Origin: Ruminococcus bovis
GTDB taxonomy: Bacteria > Bacillota > Clostridia > Oscillospirales > Acutalibacteraceae
Length of the DNA stretch: 64,000 nucleotides
Assembly (NCBI RefSeq): GCF_005601135.1
Contig: NZ_CP039381.1
Coordinates: forward strand, 555,941-619,940
Direction: 5' to 3'
Shown here: one piece after another, positions 36,413-45,927 of the stretch
How positions within the stretch are numbered: the first letter of the stretch is position 1
Layout: the number at the start of each line of letters is the position of its first letter
Notes under the pieces: model-generated
Told to the model about the DNA's origin: nothing
What the model saw: only the letters and a program-made list of their open reading frames with translations
The model's database searches: none
Translations under genes and position numbers: made by a program

Positions 36413-38651
36413 GACAAGTACGAGCAATAACATCTAGCTGCTGTTCACGAGTTAGGTCGATGAACTTAACAGCATAACCTGAAACACGGATTGTGAAGTT
36501 TGCATATTCTTCTTTTTCTGGGTGTTCCATAGCGTCGATTAGCTTATCCTTACCAAATACATTAACATTTAGGTGATGAGCACCCTGATCGAAGTAACCG
36601 TCCATAACCTGAACTAGGTTATTAACTCTTTCATCTTCTGAGTGACCTAGAGCGTCTGGGTTGATTGTCTGAGTATTTGAAATACCATCTAGTGCCCAGT
36701 GGTATGGTAGCTTAGCAACTGAGTTTAGAGAAGCTAGTAGACCGTTCTGTTCTGCACCGTAACTTGGGTTAGCACCAGGTGATAGTGGTTCGCCTGCCTT
36801 ACGACCGTTAGGCATATTACCTGTAGCCTTACCATAAACAACATTTGATGTGATTGTTAGGATAGATGTTGTTGGTTCAGAATCACGGTATGTGTGATGC
36901 TTCTTAATCATATCTAGGAATGTCTTTAGTAGCCATAGAGCGATTTCGTCAGCTCTGTCATCATCGTTACCATACTTAGGGAAGTCGCCTTCTGTATCAA
37001 AGTCAACGATAATACCGTCTTCATCACGGATTGGCTTAACTGTTGCATACTTAATAGCACTTAGTGAGTCAACAACATGTGAGAAACCTGCAATACCTGT
37101 AGCAAATGTACGACGAACATCTGTATCAATAAGAGCCATTTCAGCTGCTTCATAATAATACTTATCGTGCATATACTGGATTAGGTTTAGTGTATTTACA
37201 TATAGACCAGCTAGCCAGTCCATCATTGTTGTATACTTATCAATAACCTTATCATATTCTAGAGTGTCACCTTCGTATGGCTTGTAAGCAGGACCAACCT
37301 GTTCACGAGTCTTAACATCAACACCACCGTTTAGTGCGTATAGAAGACACTTAGCTAGGTTAGCTCTAGCACCGAAGAACTGCATTTCCTTACCTGTCTG
37401 AGTAGCAGATACGCAGCAGCAGATTGAGTAATCGTCGCCCCATACCGGCTTCATAACATCATCATTTTCATACTGAACTGAGCTTGTACGAATTGAAATC
37501 TGTGCAGCATAGTCCTTGAATGCTTCTGGAAGTGATGAAGAATATAGAACAGTTAGGTTTGGTTCTGGTGAAGGTCCCATATTTTCTAGTGTGTGTAGGA
37601 AACGGAAGTCTGTCTTTGTTACCATTGAACGACCGTCAACACCTGTACCACCAACTTCTAGTGTAGCCCAAACAGGGTCACCTGAGAATAGCTGATTGTA
37701 TGATGGGATACGAGCGAATTTAACCATACGGAATTTCATTACCATGTGGTCGATTAGTTCCTGAGCTTCTTTTTCTGTTAATGTTCCGTTTTCTAGATCT
37801 CTCTGAATGTAGATGTCTAGGAATGTTGAAATTCTACCAACACTCATTGCAGCACCGTTCTGAGTCTTGATAGCAGCTAGATAACCGAAGTATAGCCACT
37901 GACAAGCTTCGTGAGCGTTACCTGCTGGTTCTGAAATGTCGTAACCATAAGCCTGAGCCATAGTCTTCATATCATTTAGAGCCTTAATCTGTAGAGAAAG
38001 CTCTTCTCTCTGACGGATAACATCATCTGTCATTGTACCGTCGCCTGTGTTAGCAAAGTCATGCTTCTTTTCTTCGATTAGGTAATCAATACCGTAAAGA
38101 GCAACTCTACGATAGTCACCAACGATACGGCCACGACCGTATGTATCTGGAAGACCTGTAATAATCTTGTTATGACGAGCCTTCTTCATTTCAGGTGTGT
38201 AAGCATCGAATACACCTTGGTTATGTGTACGGCTGTATTCGTTGAAGATCTTGTGGAACTTAGGGTTAGGTGTGTAACCGTTAGTTGTACAAGCCTGTTC
38301 AGCCATCTTAATACCACCGAAAGGCATAAATGCTCTCTTAAGTGGCTTATCTGTCTGAAGACCAACAACCTTTTCAAGATCCTTAGTTTCTTCACTAATA
38401 TAACCAGGGCCATAAGCTGTTAGAGTAGAAACAACTTCTGTTTCCATATCTAGGATACCACCCTGAGCTCTTTCTTTCTTCTGTAAATCCTGTAGAACGC
38501 CCCATAGCTTATCAGTTGCTTCTGTTGGACCTTCTAGGAATGATGAATCGCCATCGTATGGTTTGTAGTTGTGTTGGATAAAGTCACGAGTGTTGACTTC
38601 TTCTTTCCACATACGGCCTTCAAAGCCGTCCCATTGCTTAAAATTAATCAT
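36399..38651 (-). CDS. pflB: Formate C-acetyltransferase (pyruvate formate-lyase)
   Basis: 750 residues. It cleaves pyruvate with CoA to acetyl-CoA and formate, a main fermentative step. The glycyl radical residue is G725 in RVSGYAVKF and the catalytic cysteines lie in YSICCCVSA (about 403-409). The sequence aligns along the whole length with E. coli-type PFL rather than with choline or glycerol lyases. GGTGG precedes the start. It uses fewer rare codons than its neighbours, as expected for an abundant protein. Upstream lie a promoter and a Rex-like site. Confidence 0.98.
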   Translation of the reverse strand: MINFKQWDGFEGRMWKEEVNTRDFIQHNYKPYDGDSSFLEGPTEATDKLWGVLQDLQKKERAQGGILDMETEVVSTLTAYGPGYISEETKDLEKVVGLQTDKPLKRAFMPFGGIKMAEQACTTNGYTPNPKFHKIFNEYSRTHNQGVFDAYTPEMKKARHNKIITGLPDTYGRGRIVGDYRRVALYGIDYLIEEKKHDFANTGDGTMTDDVIRQREELSLQIKALNDMKTMAQAYGYDISEPAGNAHEACQWLYFGYLAAIKTQNGAAMSVGRISTFLDIYIQRDLENGTLTEKEAQELIDHMVMKFRMVKFARIPSYNQLFSGDPVWATLEVGGTGVDGRSMVTKTDFRFLHTLENMGPSPEPNLTVLYSSSLPEAFKDYAAQISIRTSSVQYENDDVMKPVWGDDYSICCCVSATQTGKEMQFFGARANLAKCLLYALNGGVDVKTREQVGPAYKPYEGDTLEYDKVIDKYTTMMDWLAGLYVNTLNLIQYMHDKYYYEAAEMALIDTDVRRTFATGIAGFSHVVDSLSAIKYATVKPIRDEDGIIVDFDTEGDFPKYGNDDDRADEIALWLLKTFLDMIKKHHTYRDSEPTTSILTITSNVVYGKATGNMPNGRKAGEPLSPGANPSYGAEQNGLLASLNSVAKLPYHWALDGISNTQTINPDALGHSEDERVNNLVQVMDGYFDQGAHHLNVNVFGKDKLIDAMEHPEKEEYANFTIRVSGYAVKFIDLTREQQLDVIARTCHASM

Positions 38652-38703
38652 TTTCTATCCACCTCTACTATTACTTTTTGGGTCTTTTTTTCTAACCAAA
38701 TTT

Positions 38704-38731
38704 ATTATACTACTATTTCGCTAAAATACAA
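38704..38731 (-). promoter_or_regulatory. pflB promoter
   Basis: On the minus strand TTGTAT (38726-38731) and TATAAT (38704-38709) are 16 nt apart, about 50 nt upstream of the start codon. Confidence 0.65.
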
Positions 38732-38939
38732 GTGAAAATCATAACTATTTTGAATAATTATTGTAAATACCAAAAAAATCGAAATATTAGTTAATTTTAT
38801 AGTGCAATTTAAAGAATAATTGACCGTTATTTTCACATATTTAGAAATTTATAACAGTATATTCTTACATTTTTGATTTATCAATATATGTATATAGTGT
38901 ATTACCCTTATCACAATAACTACATATTGTGTGTTTTTA

Positions 38940-38957
38940 TTGTTAAAAAATTAACCT
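38940..38957. promoter_or_regulatory. Rex-like operator
   Basis: TTGTTAA-AAAA-TTAACCT matches the Rex consensus TTGTTAANNNNTTAACAA at 12 of 14 defined positions. Rex senses the NADH/NAD+ ratio and controls fermentation genes such as pfl and adhE in Firmicutes. The site is about 290 nt from pflB, so a distal promoter would have to exist. Match seen; function inferred. Confidence 0.45.
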
Positions 38958-39173
38958 AAATTTTACAAAACACTTTGATTTTTTAACTAAATAAACTGCA
39001 AAATAATAATTATACTGTAATTATTTTTCACTATTTATCCTATAATTCTTTATAAAAATTATACTGTTTGTTTTAATAATTATTCTATCAAATTTCGGCT
39101 GAAAATTCTTTATTTTAAACATATAATTTACTTAATATTTCAGTTGTGATAAAATACCCTTGAGGTGATAAAA

Positions 39174-40028
39174 ATGAAATGTGATATGCACAATCATTCA
39201 ATATTTTCCGATGGCACATTTACACCGGAAAAATTAGTTGAAATTGCAAGAGAAAGTAACCTTTCTGCTATTGCACTAACTGACCACAACACTATTTTAG
39301 GTTTAGATAGATTTTTAAATGCTCCCAACAGTAGCAACATCCATCTTGTAGGTGGTATTGAATTTTCTACTGACTATAAAGGAATTGAATTACATATTTT
39401 AGGATTATTTATTCCTAAAGAATTTTACAGTGAGATTGAAGAAAAGGTTAAGAATGAACTTAAGAAAAAGGAACAAAGCAACATTAACCTAGTTAATAAC
39501 CTTATTAAAAAGGGCTTTGACCTTACATATGAGGATATTAAAAACACAACACCTAACGGCAACATCAACAGAGCAGTTATTGCAAACTATATGATGCATA
39601 AAGGTTATGTTGAAAGTGTCAGTGAGGCTTTTGAAAAGTACCTTAACCCAAGTAACGGGCTATATACCCCACCTGAAAAGTTATCTGCACTTGACACAAT
39701 AGAATACATCAACAGTATCGGTGCAGTTTCTGTATTGGCTCATCCATTCCTTAACTTGAAAACTGAGGATAAAATCAGGGAATTCCTAACAGTAGCTAAA
39801 GAAAAAGGTCTTGACGGTATGGAAGTTTATTACTCTAAATTCAGTGAAGAACAAACTGCTATTACCGAAAAGTTAGCTGATGAATTTAACTTAATCAAAA
39901 GTGGTGGAAGTGACTTTCATGGTGAAAACAAACCTGAAATAAAAATGGGTACAGGCAAATGCAACCTTAACATTCCTTATTCTGTTTATGAAAATCTAAA
40001 AAGAAGATTTAGTGAAAAGAACAAATAA
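39174..40028 (+). CDS. PHP-domain metal-dependent phosphoesterase (RNase AM/TrpH-like)
   Basis: About 284 residues. PHP motifs: CDMHNHSIFSDGTFTPEKL (I), ALTDHNTILG (II), GGIEFST (III), VLAHPF and SGGSDFHGEN near the end, which together supply the His/Asp/Glu ligands for three metals. Size and motif spacing match the YciV/TrpH group, which includes a 5'-nucleotidase/exoribonuclease acting on short RNAs and pAp. GAGGTG lies 6 nt upstream of the chosen ATG; the upstream GTG overlaps this site. Single gene. Confidence 0.92.
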   Translation: MKCDMHNHSIFSDGTFTPEKLVEIARESNLSAIALTDHNTILGLDRFLNAPNSSNIHLVGGIEFSTDYKGIELHILGLFIPKEFYSEIEEKVKNELKKKEQSNINLVNNLIKKGFDLTYEDIKNTTPNGNINRAVIANYMMHKGYVESVSEAFEKYLNPSNGLYTPPEKLSALDTIEYINSIGAVSVLAHPFLNLKTEDKIREFLTVAKEKGLDGMEVYYSKFSEEQTAITEKLADEFNLIKSGGSDFHGENKPEIKMGTGKCNLNIPYSVYENLKRRFSEKNK

Positions 40029-40123
40029 TATATTCATTTATAATGGATATATTTGCAATTTTTCTTATGATGAATTATAATAAAGGTTAGACTAATTTTT
40101 AGAAATAAACGGACGGTGATTTT

Positions 40124-41347
40124 GTGGCAATTGATTCATACTTATATGGCAACACAGCAAATGATGAAATGATAATGTCTGCTGTATCAAGCATTGTACC
40201 TAATGAAGAAATGTTCTCTACTTTATCAGGGAATGAACCTTTCTCTAATCAATACAAGCTATATGTGCCTATGCGTGTTAAAGGTGATATGTCACATATT
40301 TTAATAGAACTTGCTTTTCACTACATAGCTAAGGTAATTGTTGCAGCTTACTGTAACGACACTAACTGTGATCCATTTGAAAATAGCATTGCAGAAAGAA
40401 GTATCAAAAATTTACAACCTAAGATTGAGAAAAGTTACTTCCAAGAAGTGTATGAAAGATATGAATATGCTACAATGCAACTTCAAAACTATATTGATGG
40501 TGAGGACAACTCAACAAACAATATTATTCAGCATTGTTTTTTCTTAGCTAAGTTAGATATTTGCTACAGAAAGGCAGCTATTCCATCAGACCTTAGTCAG
40601 TTCTTTACACCGGCAACACCTGATGAAGTTATTGAGATTAAAGAAATGGTACTTAAGTTTGGCAAAAGTTTCATTCCAAGAGTTTTGCGACCTGAAAGCA
40701 AAATTATCTTTAACCCTAACTTTGGCTTTGGTGAATGTTTAATCGGTGAAACTGAATGTGATATGATTATTGACAAAACTATCATTGACCTTAGAACCGA
40801 TATTGGTACAAGCTATCCTAGGGATAGAGTTACAAAAAGTATGGTTCACTTTTTACTGACAGAAATCAACAGAGATTTTGGCAATAAAGAAAATGCTTTT
40901 CCAATTGACAACCTTGTATTTTATTCTGCAAGATATGGTGAGACAGAAATTTTAAGTTTGGAAGATATTGACCAATACGATATTACCAAAGCAGTTAACA
41001 AATTCACTTTAGCTACTAATGCAGAACATAAATTTGACCAAATGATAGCTAAAGAAAAATACAAAAATACACCTAGACCTAACAATATTAACAGTCAGGA
41101 ACAATATTACTCACATTCTCAGCAAAGCAGAAATGACGATATTGACAGACAAGACTATAATGACGGTTACAACCAAGTGGTTAGAAAGAAAAAGAAACAT
41201 ACTTTTAGAAAAGTTTTAATCTTGATAATTGTACTTTCTCTTCTCACTATTGGATTTGTTTATCTTAAAGATTATTATGTAATGAATTACGGCAATGACT
41301 TTGCTATTGAGTCAATACTTCATAATTTATTTGGTTTAGACATATAA
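40124..41347 (+). CDS. Unrecognised protein with C-terminal membrane anchor and possible PD-(D/E)XK-like core
   Basis: 407 residues beginning at a GTG codon. Residues 1-190 are mixed helical. Residues about 200-290 read IIFNPNFGFGEC, ETECDMIIDKTIIDLRTD, then a helix MVHFLLTEINRDF and IDNLVFYSARYGE. This is the order seen in PD-(D/E)XK nuclease-like domains (D...hhDhK...helix...strand with SRYG), with Arg in place of the usual Lys. A Gln/Asn-rich basic linker and one membrane helix (about 365-385) follow, leaving a short tail outside. The enzymatic reading is an inference and may reflect an inactive relative. Confidence 0.7.
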   Translation: MAIDSYLYGNTANDEMIMSAVSSIVPNEEMFSTLSGNEPFSNQYKLYVPMRVKGDMSHILIELAFHYIAKVIVAAYCNDTNCDPFENSIAERSIKNLQPKIEKSYFQEVYERYEYATMQLQNYIDGEDNSTNNIIQHCFFLAKLDICYRKAAIPSDLSQFFTPATPDEVIEIKEMVLKFGKSFIPRVLRPESKIIFNPNFGFGECLIGETECDMIIDKTIIDLRTDIGTSYPRDRVTKSMVHFLLTEINRDFGNKENAFPIDNLVFYSARYGETEILSLEDIDQYDITKAVNKFTLATNAEHKFDQMIAKEKYKNTPRPNNINSQEQYYSHSQQSRNDDIDRQDYNDGYNQVVRKKKKHTFRKVLILIIVLSLLTIGFVYLKDYYVMNYGNDFAIESILHNLFGLDI

Positions 41348-41363
41348 ATTTATATAACAAAAT

Positions 41364-41397
41364 GGGACAGTTTGCACTAAGCAGACTGTCCCTTATT
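41364..41397 (+). terminator. Terminator after the 40124-41347 gene
   Basis: Stem GGGACAGT/ACTGTCCC (41364-41371 with 41385-41392) extended by TTGC/GCAG-type pairing, followed by TTATTTTA. It ends at the start of the convergent phage-like block. Confidence 0.85.
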
Positions 41398-41871
41398 TTA
41401 TTCATTAATTTGCAACAGAATATTTAAATGTGACGGAAAGAAATCTTCCACACAACTTTTCACAAAATCAAAATTACTTACTATCCAATCATTTTTTTCA
41501 ACAGTAATGAGAATTCTGTTTGTAGTTGCAAATTCAGTTATCTTTGATGATACAGGAAACTGTTTCATAAACTTCTTCATACCGTCTAAATTAAAATCGG
41601 TTTCATCAACAGAAAGCAAAGAAAGTAGCATTTCTCTCCTAGACTTTACATCACTAGCCCTTGTTATTGAGTCAAAGTATCTTTCCTTAACAGTAAGTCC
41701 ATAGTCCTCTGCTGTAGAAACAAAACATTCTTTCTCAATATTCATTAGTCTGTTACTGATAATTTCAAGACCTTTTGAATAGGCATACATTTCATCTTGT
41801 AAATTCGCATTGTCCTTGTTATAGGCTTTAAAGTTACAAATTATACTGATAATTCTACTGTAAATATCCAT
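41398..41871 (-). CDS. Phage baseplate wedge protein, XkdU/YmfQ (DUF2313) family
   Basis: 157 residues, the last gene of the phage-type block. The N-terminal helices (SKGLEIISNRLMNIEKECFV), the tract YGLTVKERYFDS and the late ITVEKN segment match DUF2313/gpI-like baseplate proteins that bind gpJ. It follows the gpJ gene with a 1-nt gap. No tail-fibre or lysis gene follows; the next feature is the terminator of a convergent host gene. Confidence 0.8.
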   Translation of the reverse strand: MDIYSRIISIICNFKAYNKDNANLQDEMYAYSKGLEIISNRLMNIEKECFVSTAEDYGLTVKERYFDSITRASDVKSRREMLLSLLSVDETDFNLDGMKKFMKQFPVSSKITEFATTNRILITVEKNDWIVSNFDFVKSCVEDFFPSHLNILLQINE

Positions 41872-41872
41872 T

Positions 41873-42934
41873 TTACAACTCCGTAACCTGTAGAGTATTT
41901 AGCTTTAGAAAATGCTTGTTATCCACTACCATATCGGTAGTTAAAGCATCATCAAACTGAAAACGCTTTATGCCGTCAATACTCTGCACCTTTTCAGCAA
42001 CTCGTGAAAGGAAGAATGAACCACCTACACCTAAACTTGAAACATAATCTCTCAGCAAGGTTTCACATTTACTCTTAATATCAGCAAAGCTATAACCACT
42101 TTCAAGTTCCAGCTTTACACCGATATTTACATATGAGGCAGTTGCACTATATACTGTTGTATTAACATTTACTTCTCTTTCCTTTGCTATAACTTTTTCT
42201 ACATTAGAAGTCAAGGTAGCATCTGCCATTTCACCTTTTTTAGAAATAAAAATATCTACAGTACCTGTACCTCTGTTTTTAGGTACAACACCGGCAGAAT
42301 ACACACCGTCCATACTTTCGGCAAGTGACTTATAAAAAGCAATATTAGTACCGTTGTTGTGGTGTTTATATATGTACATCAATCTACTTCTAAGTTCTTC
42401 ATCTGTTTCTATATCTTCACCATCCTCAAAAACATCTGTATTTGTTACCGAATAAACACTTGGCACTTGAGAAACCAAGGTAACAATCTTATTTATAGCT
42501 ATATTATATTTTTTGCCTACCGATTCAGCCTCAGCATCAACATTAGCATAGGTGTTTCCTGCTGAAACATATCCGTTTCTTGTTGTGATAAATCTCAGTG
42601 GATTTTCCCCTGATGTGGAAACAACAGTACCCTTAGGTATTAATAGTGTACTTTCAGTTGGTGAGTCAAGTGTAAAAATAACACTGCCGGTAGCTTTTGT
42701 ACCTTGCTTTCTGGTGACGCCTCTCTCTGCACAATGATAGTCAAGGTACTTACCGGTTGCAGTTGTAGGGAACATTTGCTTTTCCAAAAAATCTATTTGA
42801 CTTGAAAAGTTAAAAAGTTCACCGGCTAAAATTCTAAACTTAATACCTTGGTCAGAATATTCATCCGGTACAAAGCCTGTTTTCTCTTTATAGGCATTTT
42901 CCATTGTAGTTAGTATTTCATTATAATCTACCAT
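41873..42934 (-). CDS. Phage baseplate assembly protein J (XkdT-like)
   Basis: About 353 residues of the Baseplate_J family. The typical parts are visible: FVPDEYSDQGIKFRILAGEL, FPTTATGKYLDYHCAERGV, KGTVVSTSGENPLRF, then DGEDIETDEELRSRLM and GTGTVDIFI. It forms the wedge of a contractile-type baseplate. The start at MVDYNE is chosen because AGAGGTGA is 7 nt upstream; a start 6 nt earlier would be too close to it. It overlaps the gp25-like gene. Confidence 0.92.
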   Translation of the reverse strand: MVDYNEILTTMENAYKEKTGFVPDEYSDQGIKFRILAGELFNFSSQIDFLEKQMFPTTATGKYLDYHCAERGVTRKQGTKATGSVIFTLDSPTESTLLIPKGTVVSTSGENPLRFITTRNGYVSAGNTYANVDAEAESVGKKYNIAINKIVTLVSQVPSVYSVTNTDVFEDGEDIETDEELRSRLMYIYKHHNNGTNIAFYKSLAESMDGVYSAGVVPKNRGTGTVDIFISKKGEMADATLTSNVEKVIAKEREVNVNTTVYSATASYVNIGVKLELESGYSFADIKSKCETLLRDYVSSLGVGGSFFLSRVAEKVQSIDGIKRFQFDDALTTDMVVDNKHFLKLNTLQVTEL

Positions 42935-43271
42935 ACACATTCACCTCTTTTACATATTCCTTATTACCTAGTTTTAGGCTGATTTTTACAGTCTGTTTCT
43001 CTTTATCTACCGACAGTACAGTTACCCTAGTATTCACAATACTAAATACACATTGATTTATGTACATTTCAAGTTGTGCTAAATCTTCTTCAGTAGAGTA
43101 ATCAAGTTTAGGAATAGTTGAACCTAAATTTTTATTATAAATAAAACTGCCTTTATCAAGAGAAAGGCACAATTCTATCCTCTGAAAAATACTATCAACA
43201 TCATAAACCTTTTCTTCTGTACTTCCTAAGAAAACTGTACCACCATCTTTAATCATTAAATCATACATCAA
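42921..43271 (-). CDS. Phage baseplate protein, gp25/XkdS-like
   Basis: 116 residues. The pattern KVYDVDSIFQRIELCLSLDKGSFIYNKNLGSTIPKLDYS (about 20-58), followed by a helix and VTVLSVDKEKQTVKISLKL, is that of XkdS/gp25-lysozyme-like wedge proteins. AAGGTGA lies 7 nt before the ATG. It overlaps the spike gene by 4 nt and the gpJ gene by 14 nt. Confidence 0.82.
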   Translation of the reverse strand: MMYDLMIKDGGTVFLGSTEEKVYDVDSIFQRIELCLSLDKGSFIYNKNLGSTIPKLDYSTEEDLAQLEMYINQCVFSIVNTRVTVLSVDKEKQTVKISLKLGNKEYVKEVNVYGRL

Positions 43272-43600
43272 GAAATCACCTTGTCATTTATCAGCACTTG
43301 ACCTTTGTTGTTAAGAAGAATTTTTGCACCACCTGCACTACACAGTAGCACCTCACCTACTTCTAGATTATGAGAATTGTTGTTACAAACTCCCACCACA
43401 ACATTGCCGTTTTCTGTAGGGATAATCACAGAATTTTCTCCTGTAACAGGAACAGAATACAATCCATAGGGCAAAGCAACTTTTACATTACTTTGCTCTA
43501 CGGAAGAAAACACATTTACTGTATTGTCATCACTTCTTACCACTTCACCACACTTTGATTTAGGGGAATTTTCTTTTGTAATATAACCGGTTAACCACAT
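43268..43600 (-). CDS. Phage baseplate spike/hub protein, gpV/XkdR-like
   Basis: 110 residues, beta-rich throughout. An OB-fold-like N-terminus (GYITKENSPKSKCGEVVRSDD) is followed by VALPYGLYSVPVTGENSVIIPTENG, with a short repetitive end (GGAKILLNNKGQVLINDKVI) like the start of a beta-helix spike. The order LysM protein, XkdQ, this gene, gp25, gpJ matches PBSX. The spike would be very short. Family membership is inferred from position and pattern. Confidence 0.72.
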   Translation of the reverse strand: MWLTGYITKENSPKSKCGEVVRSDDNTVNVFSSVEQSNVKVALPYGLYSVPVTGENSVIIPTENGNVVVGVCNNNSHNLEVGEVLLCSAGGAKILLNNKGQVLINDKVIS

Positions 43601-44503
43601 TTATTTACACCTTCTTAAAATTAACTTTGTTTCTTCACCTTTTGAATTATAGGAATACTCTATTTCAGCAACTTGCAATTTCTCTGCTATACTTTCAACC
43701 TTACATTTATAACCTAAACAGTAGGTTAAGTTATATGGACAAGTTACCTGTACTTCATAACTGTTAAGGTTAGAATTTTCTATTAAATTCTCACCATTTT
43801 CCGGATAGATATTTTTACCTACTGATGCATCCAAAAATCTTTCTCTGCATATTGAAGTATCCTTAGTTTCTTTATTCTCAATTATATAGTCGTAAAATCT
43901 TGAATTTGTCATTAAGGATACTTTTGAGATTTTCTCACATCTCTTTTTGTTTTCGGTTAATGAGGTGTAGCTTAAATTACTTAAAGTTATTTCACTGTCA
44001 ATATTACTGTGAAAAATCAGCTTACCCTTAGGTGTCATTCTAGGTAAAGAAGAAAACACCTTATCACAATATTCTGCAAAAATATCATAAACAGTCATAC
44101 CGTTATCAACGGTAATCTTTCCGGGATATACTTCTTCACCTTTATCAAAATCAATAGAAAAATCTTTAAGATATTTATTACCTAAATATGTTCTTGTAAC
44201 ATTATTCAGTTCTGTGGGATAGGCTTGATTATCAAGCAGTAAAGCCATCTTACTTCTTGCTACATACTTTTTGTAGTTGCCTGTAGTATTAAAAATGCTG
44301 ATTTCTTCATCAATAACCCCAACAAAGATAAGGTCAGACTCATTATAAATTTTAATCTCTGCACCATCAGCATATTCTTTATAAGGCAATACAACAGTAG
44401 CACTGTCACATGGCACAGATAAACTCATATCAATAGTCAGTGACAAGGGCTTTTCAAAACAAATAATGTTACCTTTATCATCAAAAATATATACACCTAA
44501 CAT
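43601..44503 (-). CDS. Phage baseplate hub protein, XkdQ/gpD-like
   Basis: 300 residues. The N-terminus (VYIFDDKGNIICFEKPLSLTIDMSLSVPCDSATVVLPY, in pieces) gives the paired beta-barrels of late-control-D-type hub proteins. FVGVIDEEISIF and a late DIFAEYCDKVFSS follow. XkdQ of PBSX has the same length class and genomic place, between the LysM protein and the spike. The hub joins the tube to the spike and baseplate wedges. Confidence 0.82.
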   Translation of the reverse strand: MLGVYIFDDKGNIICFEKPLSLTIDMSLSVPCDSATVVLPYKEYADGAEIKIYNESDLIFVGVIDEEISIFNTTGNYKKYVARSKMALLLDNQAYPTELNNVTRTYLGNKYLKDFSIDFDKGEEVYPGKITVDNGMTVYDIFAEYCDKVFSSLPRMTPKGKLIFHSNIDSEITLSNLSYTSLTENKKRCEKISKVSLMTNSRFYDYIIENKETKDTSICRERFLDASVGKNIYPENGENLIENSNLNSYEVQVTCPYNLTYCLGYKCKVESIAEKLQVAEIEYSYNSKGEETKLILRRCK

Positions 44504-45015
44504 AATGCCACCTTATCCCCTACCTTTAAGTCAAAAGGATTTTTCAGCTGATTATTCAGCAACATAAGTCTCTCAATACTAACATCATATTTATTGCTAA
44601 TATTCCATAGTGACTCATCACTTTCTGCATAACAAAATGATGGTAAATAAGTTTTATCAACACCGGACATATCCTCAACAAAAGTGAATTTATAGGAAAT
44701 TAAATTTTCTTTAGGTTCTCCTACAATTTCTAGACTTGTAAAGTAGCTGTTCATTACTGAGAATTTAGGAATTGTCAGCAGTCCTGAAGTTTCTTCTTTA
44801 TGTACCTTCCACAAAGAATCATACTGACTAAAACAATCTTCACCAAAGAGATAACCTTCACCTGTAACTACTCTACTGTTTCTGCCAAAGTTTTGAATAA
44901 GGTTATTGCCCATAGGAATTTTTTGTTCCACAATTTCTCTATCGGAAAGTAGTTTTACTGTTGATGGGTTATAGGTCCAGAAATGATTTTTGAAACTCAT
45001 TTTAGCTATCTTCAT
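44497..45015 (-). CDS. LysM-containing tail/baseplate protein, XkdP-like
   Basis: 172 residues. The N-terminal 120 are beta-rich with the FKNHFWTYNPSTVKLLSDR start typical of XkdP-like proteins. The C-terminal 45 form a LysM domain (ESLWNISNKYDVSIERLMLLN...LKVGDKVAL). In PBSX this protein follows the tape measure. Here it directly follows the 44-codon ORF, whose stop overlaps its start (ATGA), and overlaps the hub gene by 7 nt. Confidence 0.85.
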   Translation of the reverse strand: MKIAKMSFKNHFWTYNPSTVKLLSDREIVEQKIPMGNNLIQNFGRNSRVVTGEGYLFGEDCFSQYDSLWKVHKEETSGLLTIPKFSVMNSYFTSLEIVGEPKENLISYKFTFVEDMSGVDKTYLPSFCYAESDESLWNISNKYDVSIERLMLLNNQLKNPFDLKVGDKVALC

Positions 45016-45146
45016 TTTTTCAAATCCTTTGTGTCAATAATTTTTCTGCTGTATCTGCGAATATCCCTACTGATGATTTTGGAAATATTTTCACAAGCAG
45101 ATTTATCAACTAACTTATCGGCAAATTCCAAGAATTCCTTATTCAT
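45012..45146 (-). CDS. Small 44-residue protein at the tape-measure position
   Basis: An ORF that exactly fills the gap between the tube-like and LysM genes. It overlaps the former by 8 nt and the latter by 4 nt, which supports real translation in this overlapping gene block. The product (MNKEFLEFADKLVDKSACEN, then a basic helix SKIISRDIRRYSRKIID) should be mostly helical. In PBSX-like clusters this place holds the chaperone and a tape measure of 1000 or more residues. It may be a minimal tape measure or a chaperone remnant; no family is recognised. Confidence 0.7.
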   Translation of the reverse strand: MNKEFLEFADKLVDKSACENISKIISRDIRRYSRKIIDTKDLKK

Positions 45147-45498
45147 TAAATGACCTTCTTTCACAAGAAGTTATCAGCAACTCTCTATACACAAAGCCAT
45201 CCTTGGTGTATTCTCTTTCACCTAAAATTTTGCAGTTGTAGTACATTACTGTGTAGTTACTTTGCTTTAGCTTTAGGGTAAATTCATTATGAGGAAAGGT
45301 GTTGTGGTTACTTGCTAAAGTTAATGTAAGGGTATAATCAACATTTTCACTTGTTACACCGTAACTGTTGCCACACATATACTCATTAATCTTGGTAGTG
45401 GAAGAATTCACTTCCGATGTAAGTCCAACCACTCCACCTACTACCTTGTCATCAATAGTGATAACTAAATTTTTCATTAAATCCATTGTACCTATCAT
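45139..45498 (-). CDS. Putative phage tail tube protein
   Basis: 119 residues, beta-rich, in the place of XkdM: after the head-completion genes and before the LysM/hub genes. Segments such as LVITIDDKVVGGVVGLTSEV, VDYTLTLTLAS and YNCKILGEREYTKDGFVYRE alternate strands as in the tail-tube/gp19 barrel. It could instead be a tail-completion protein. No sheath (XkdK) gene is found next to it, which is odd for a block with contractile-type baseplate genes. AGAGGTGA precedes the ATG. Confidence 0.6.
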   Translation of the reverse strand: MIGTMDLMKNLVITIDDKVVGGVVGLTSEVNSSTTKINEYMCGNSYGVTSENVDYTLTLTLASNHNTFPHNEFTLKLKQSNYTVMYYNCKILGEREYTKDGFVYRELLITSCERRSFNE

Positions 45499-45927
45499 TT
45501 ACTCACCTCTGTAATCTAAATAATCTAAGGATAGAGAAAGTGTCCTATACACTGCCTCATACTCTTGGCTATACTTTATTTCGGAAACATTTATACTGCT
45601 AATAATATTGTCACTGTCTGCTTTAGGTAAAAGCTCCACAATAGAATTTATTGTGTGGGTGATACCATCCCCACCGTTTTGGTAGGGACAGTAAATATTC
45701 AGCTTTAACTCTGACTTTATATTTTCACCGACTTTTCCATTACCCACAAATCCACCGGCAAAAGAATTCACAATATTAACACCATTATTTACGGTAACAA
45801 GTATTCCACCAAGTGGTGTTTCCTTTAGCTTACCGTTATAGGCTTTTACAAATCTTACATCATCAAGGTCTTTACTTAGCTTGATTTTCTTAATAATATC
45901 TTCAACCTTATCATTATGAATTACCAC
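45499..45927 (-). CDS. Putative head-tail joining / tail terminator protein
   Basis: About 142 residues with an N-terminal helix, a glycine-rich strand segment (GGILVTVNNGVNIVN) and C-terminal strands (AVYRTLSLSLDYLDY). This fits the tail-terminator type (gpU/XkdJ-like) in both position and size. GGAGG abuts an ATG at 45936, too close to serve it; the GTG at 45927 has a 9-nt spacing and is preferred, though the ATG cannot be excluded. Confidence 0.6.
   Translation of the reverse strand: MVIHNDKVEDIIKKIKLSKDLDDVRFVKAYNGKLKETPLGGILVTVNNGVNIVNSFAGGFVGNGKVGENIKSELKLNIYCPYQNGGDGITHTINSIVELLPKADSDNIISSINVSEIKYSQEYEAVYRTLSLSLDYLDYRGE

Larger units (their letters stand above)
38652..39173. other. 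Long AT-rich control region between pflB and the PHP gene
   Basis: Over 500 nt without a gene. It holds the pflB promoter (38704-38731) and a Rex-like palindrome (38940-38957). The length suggests more than one pfl start site, but no second promoter is convincing. Confidence 0.5.
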
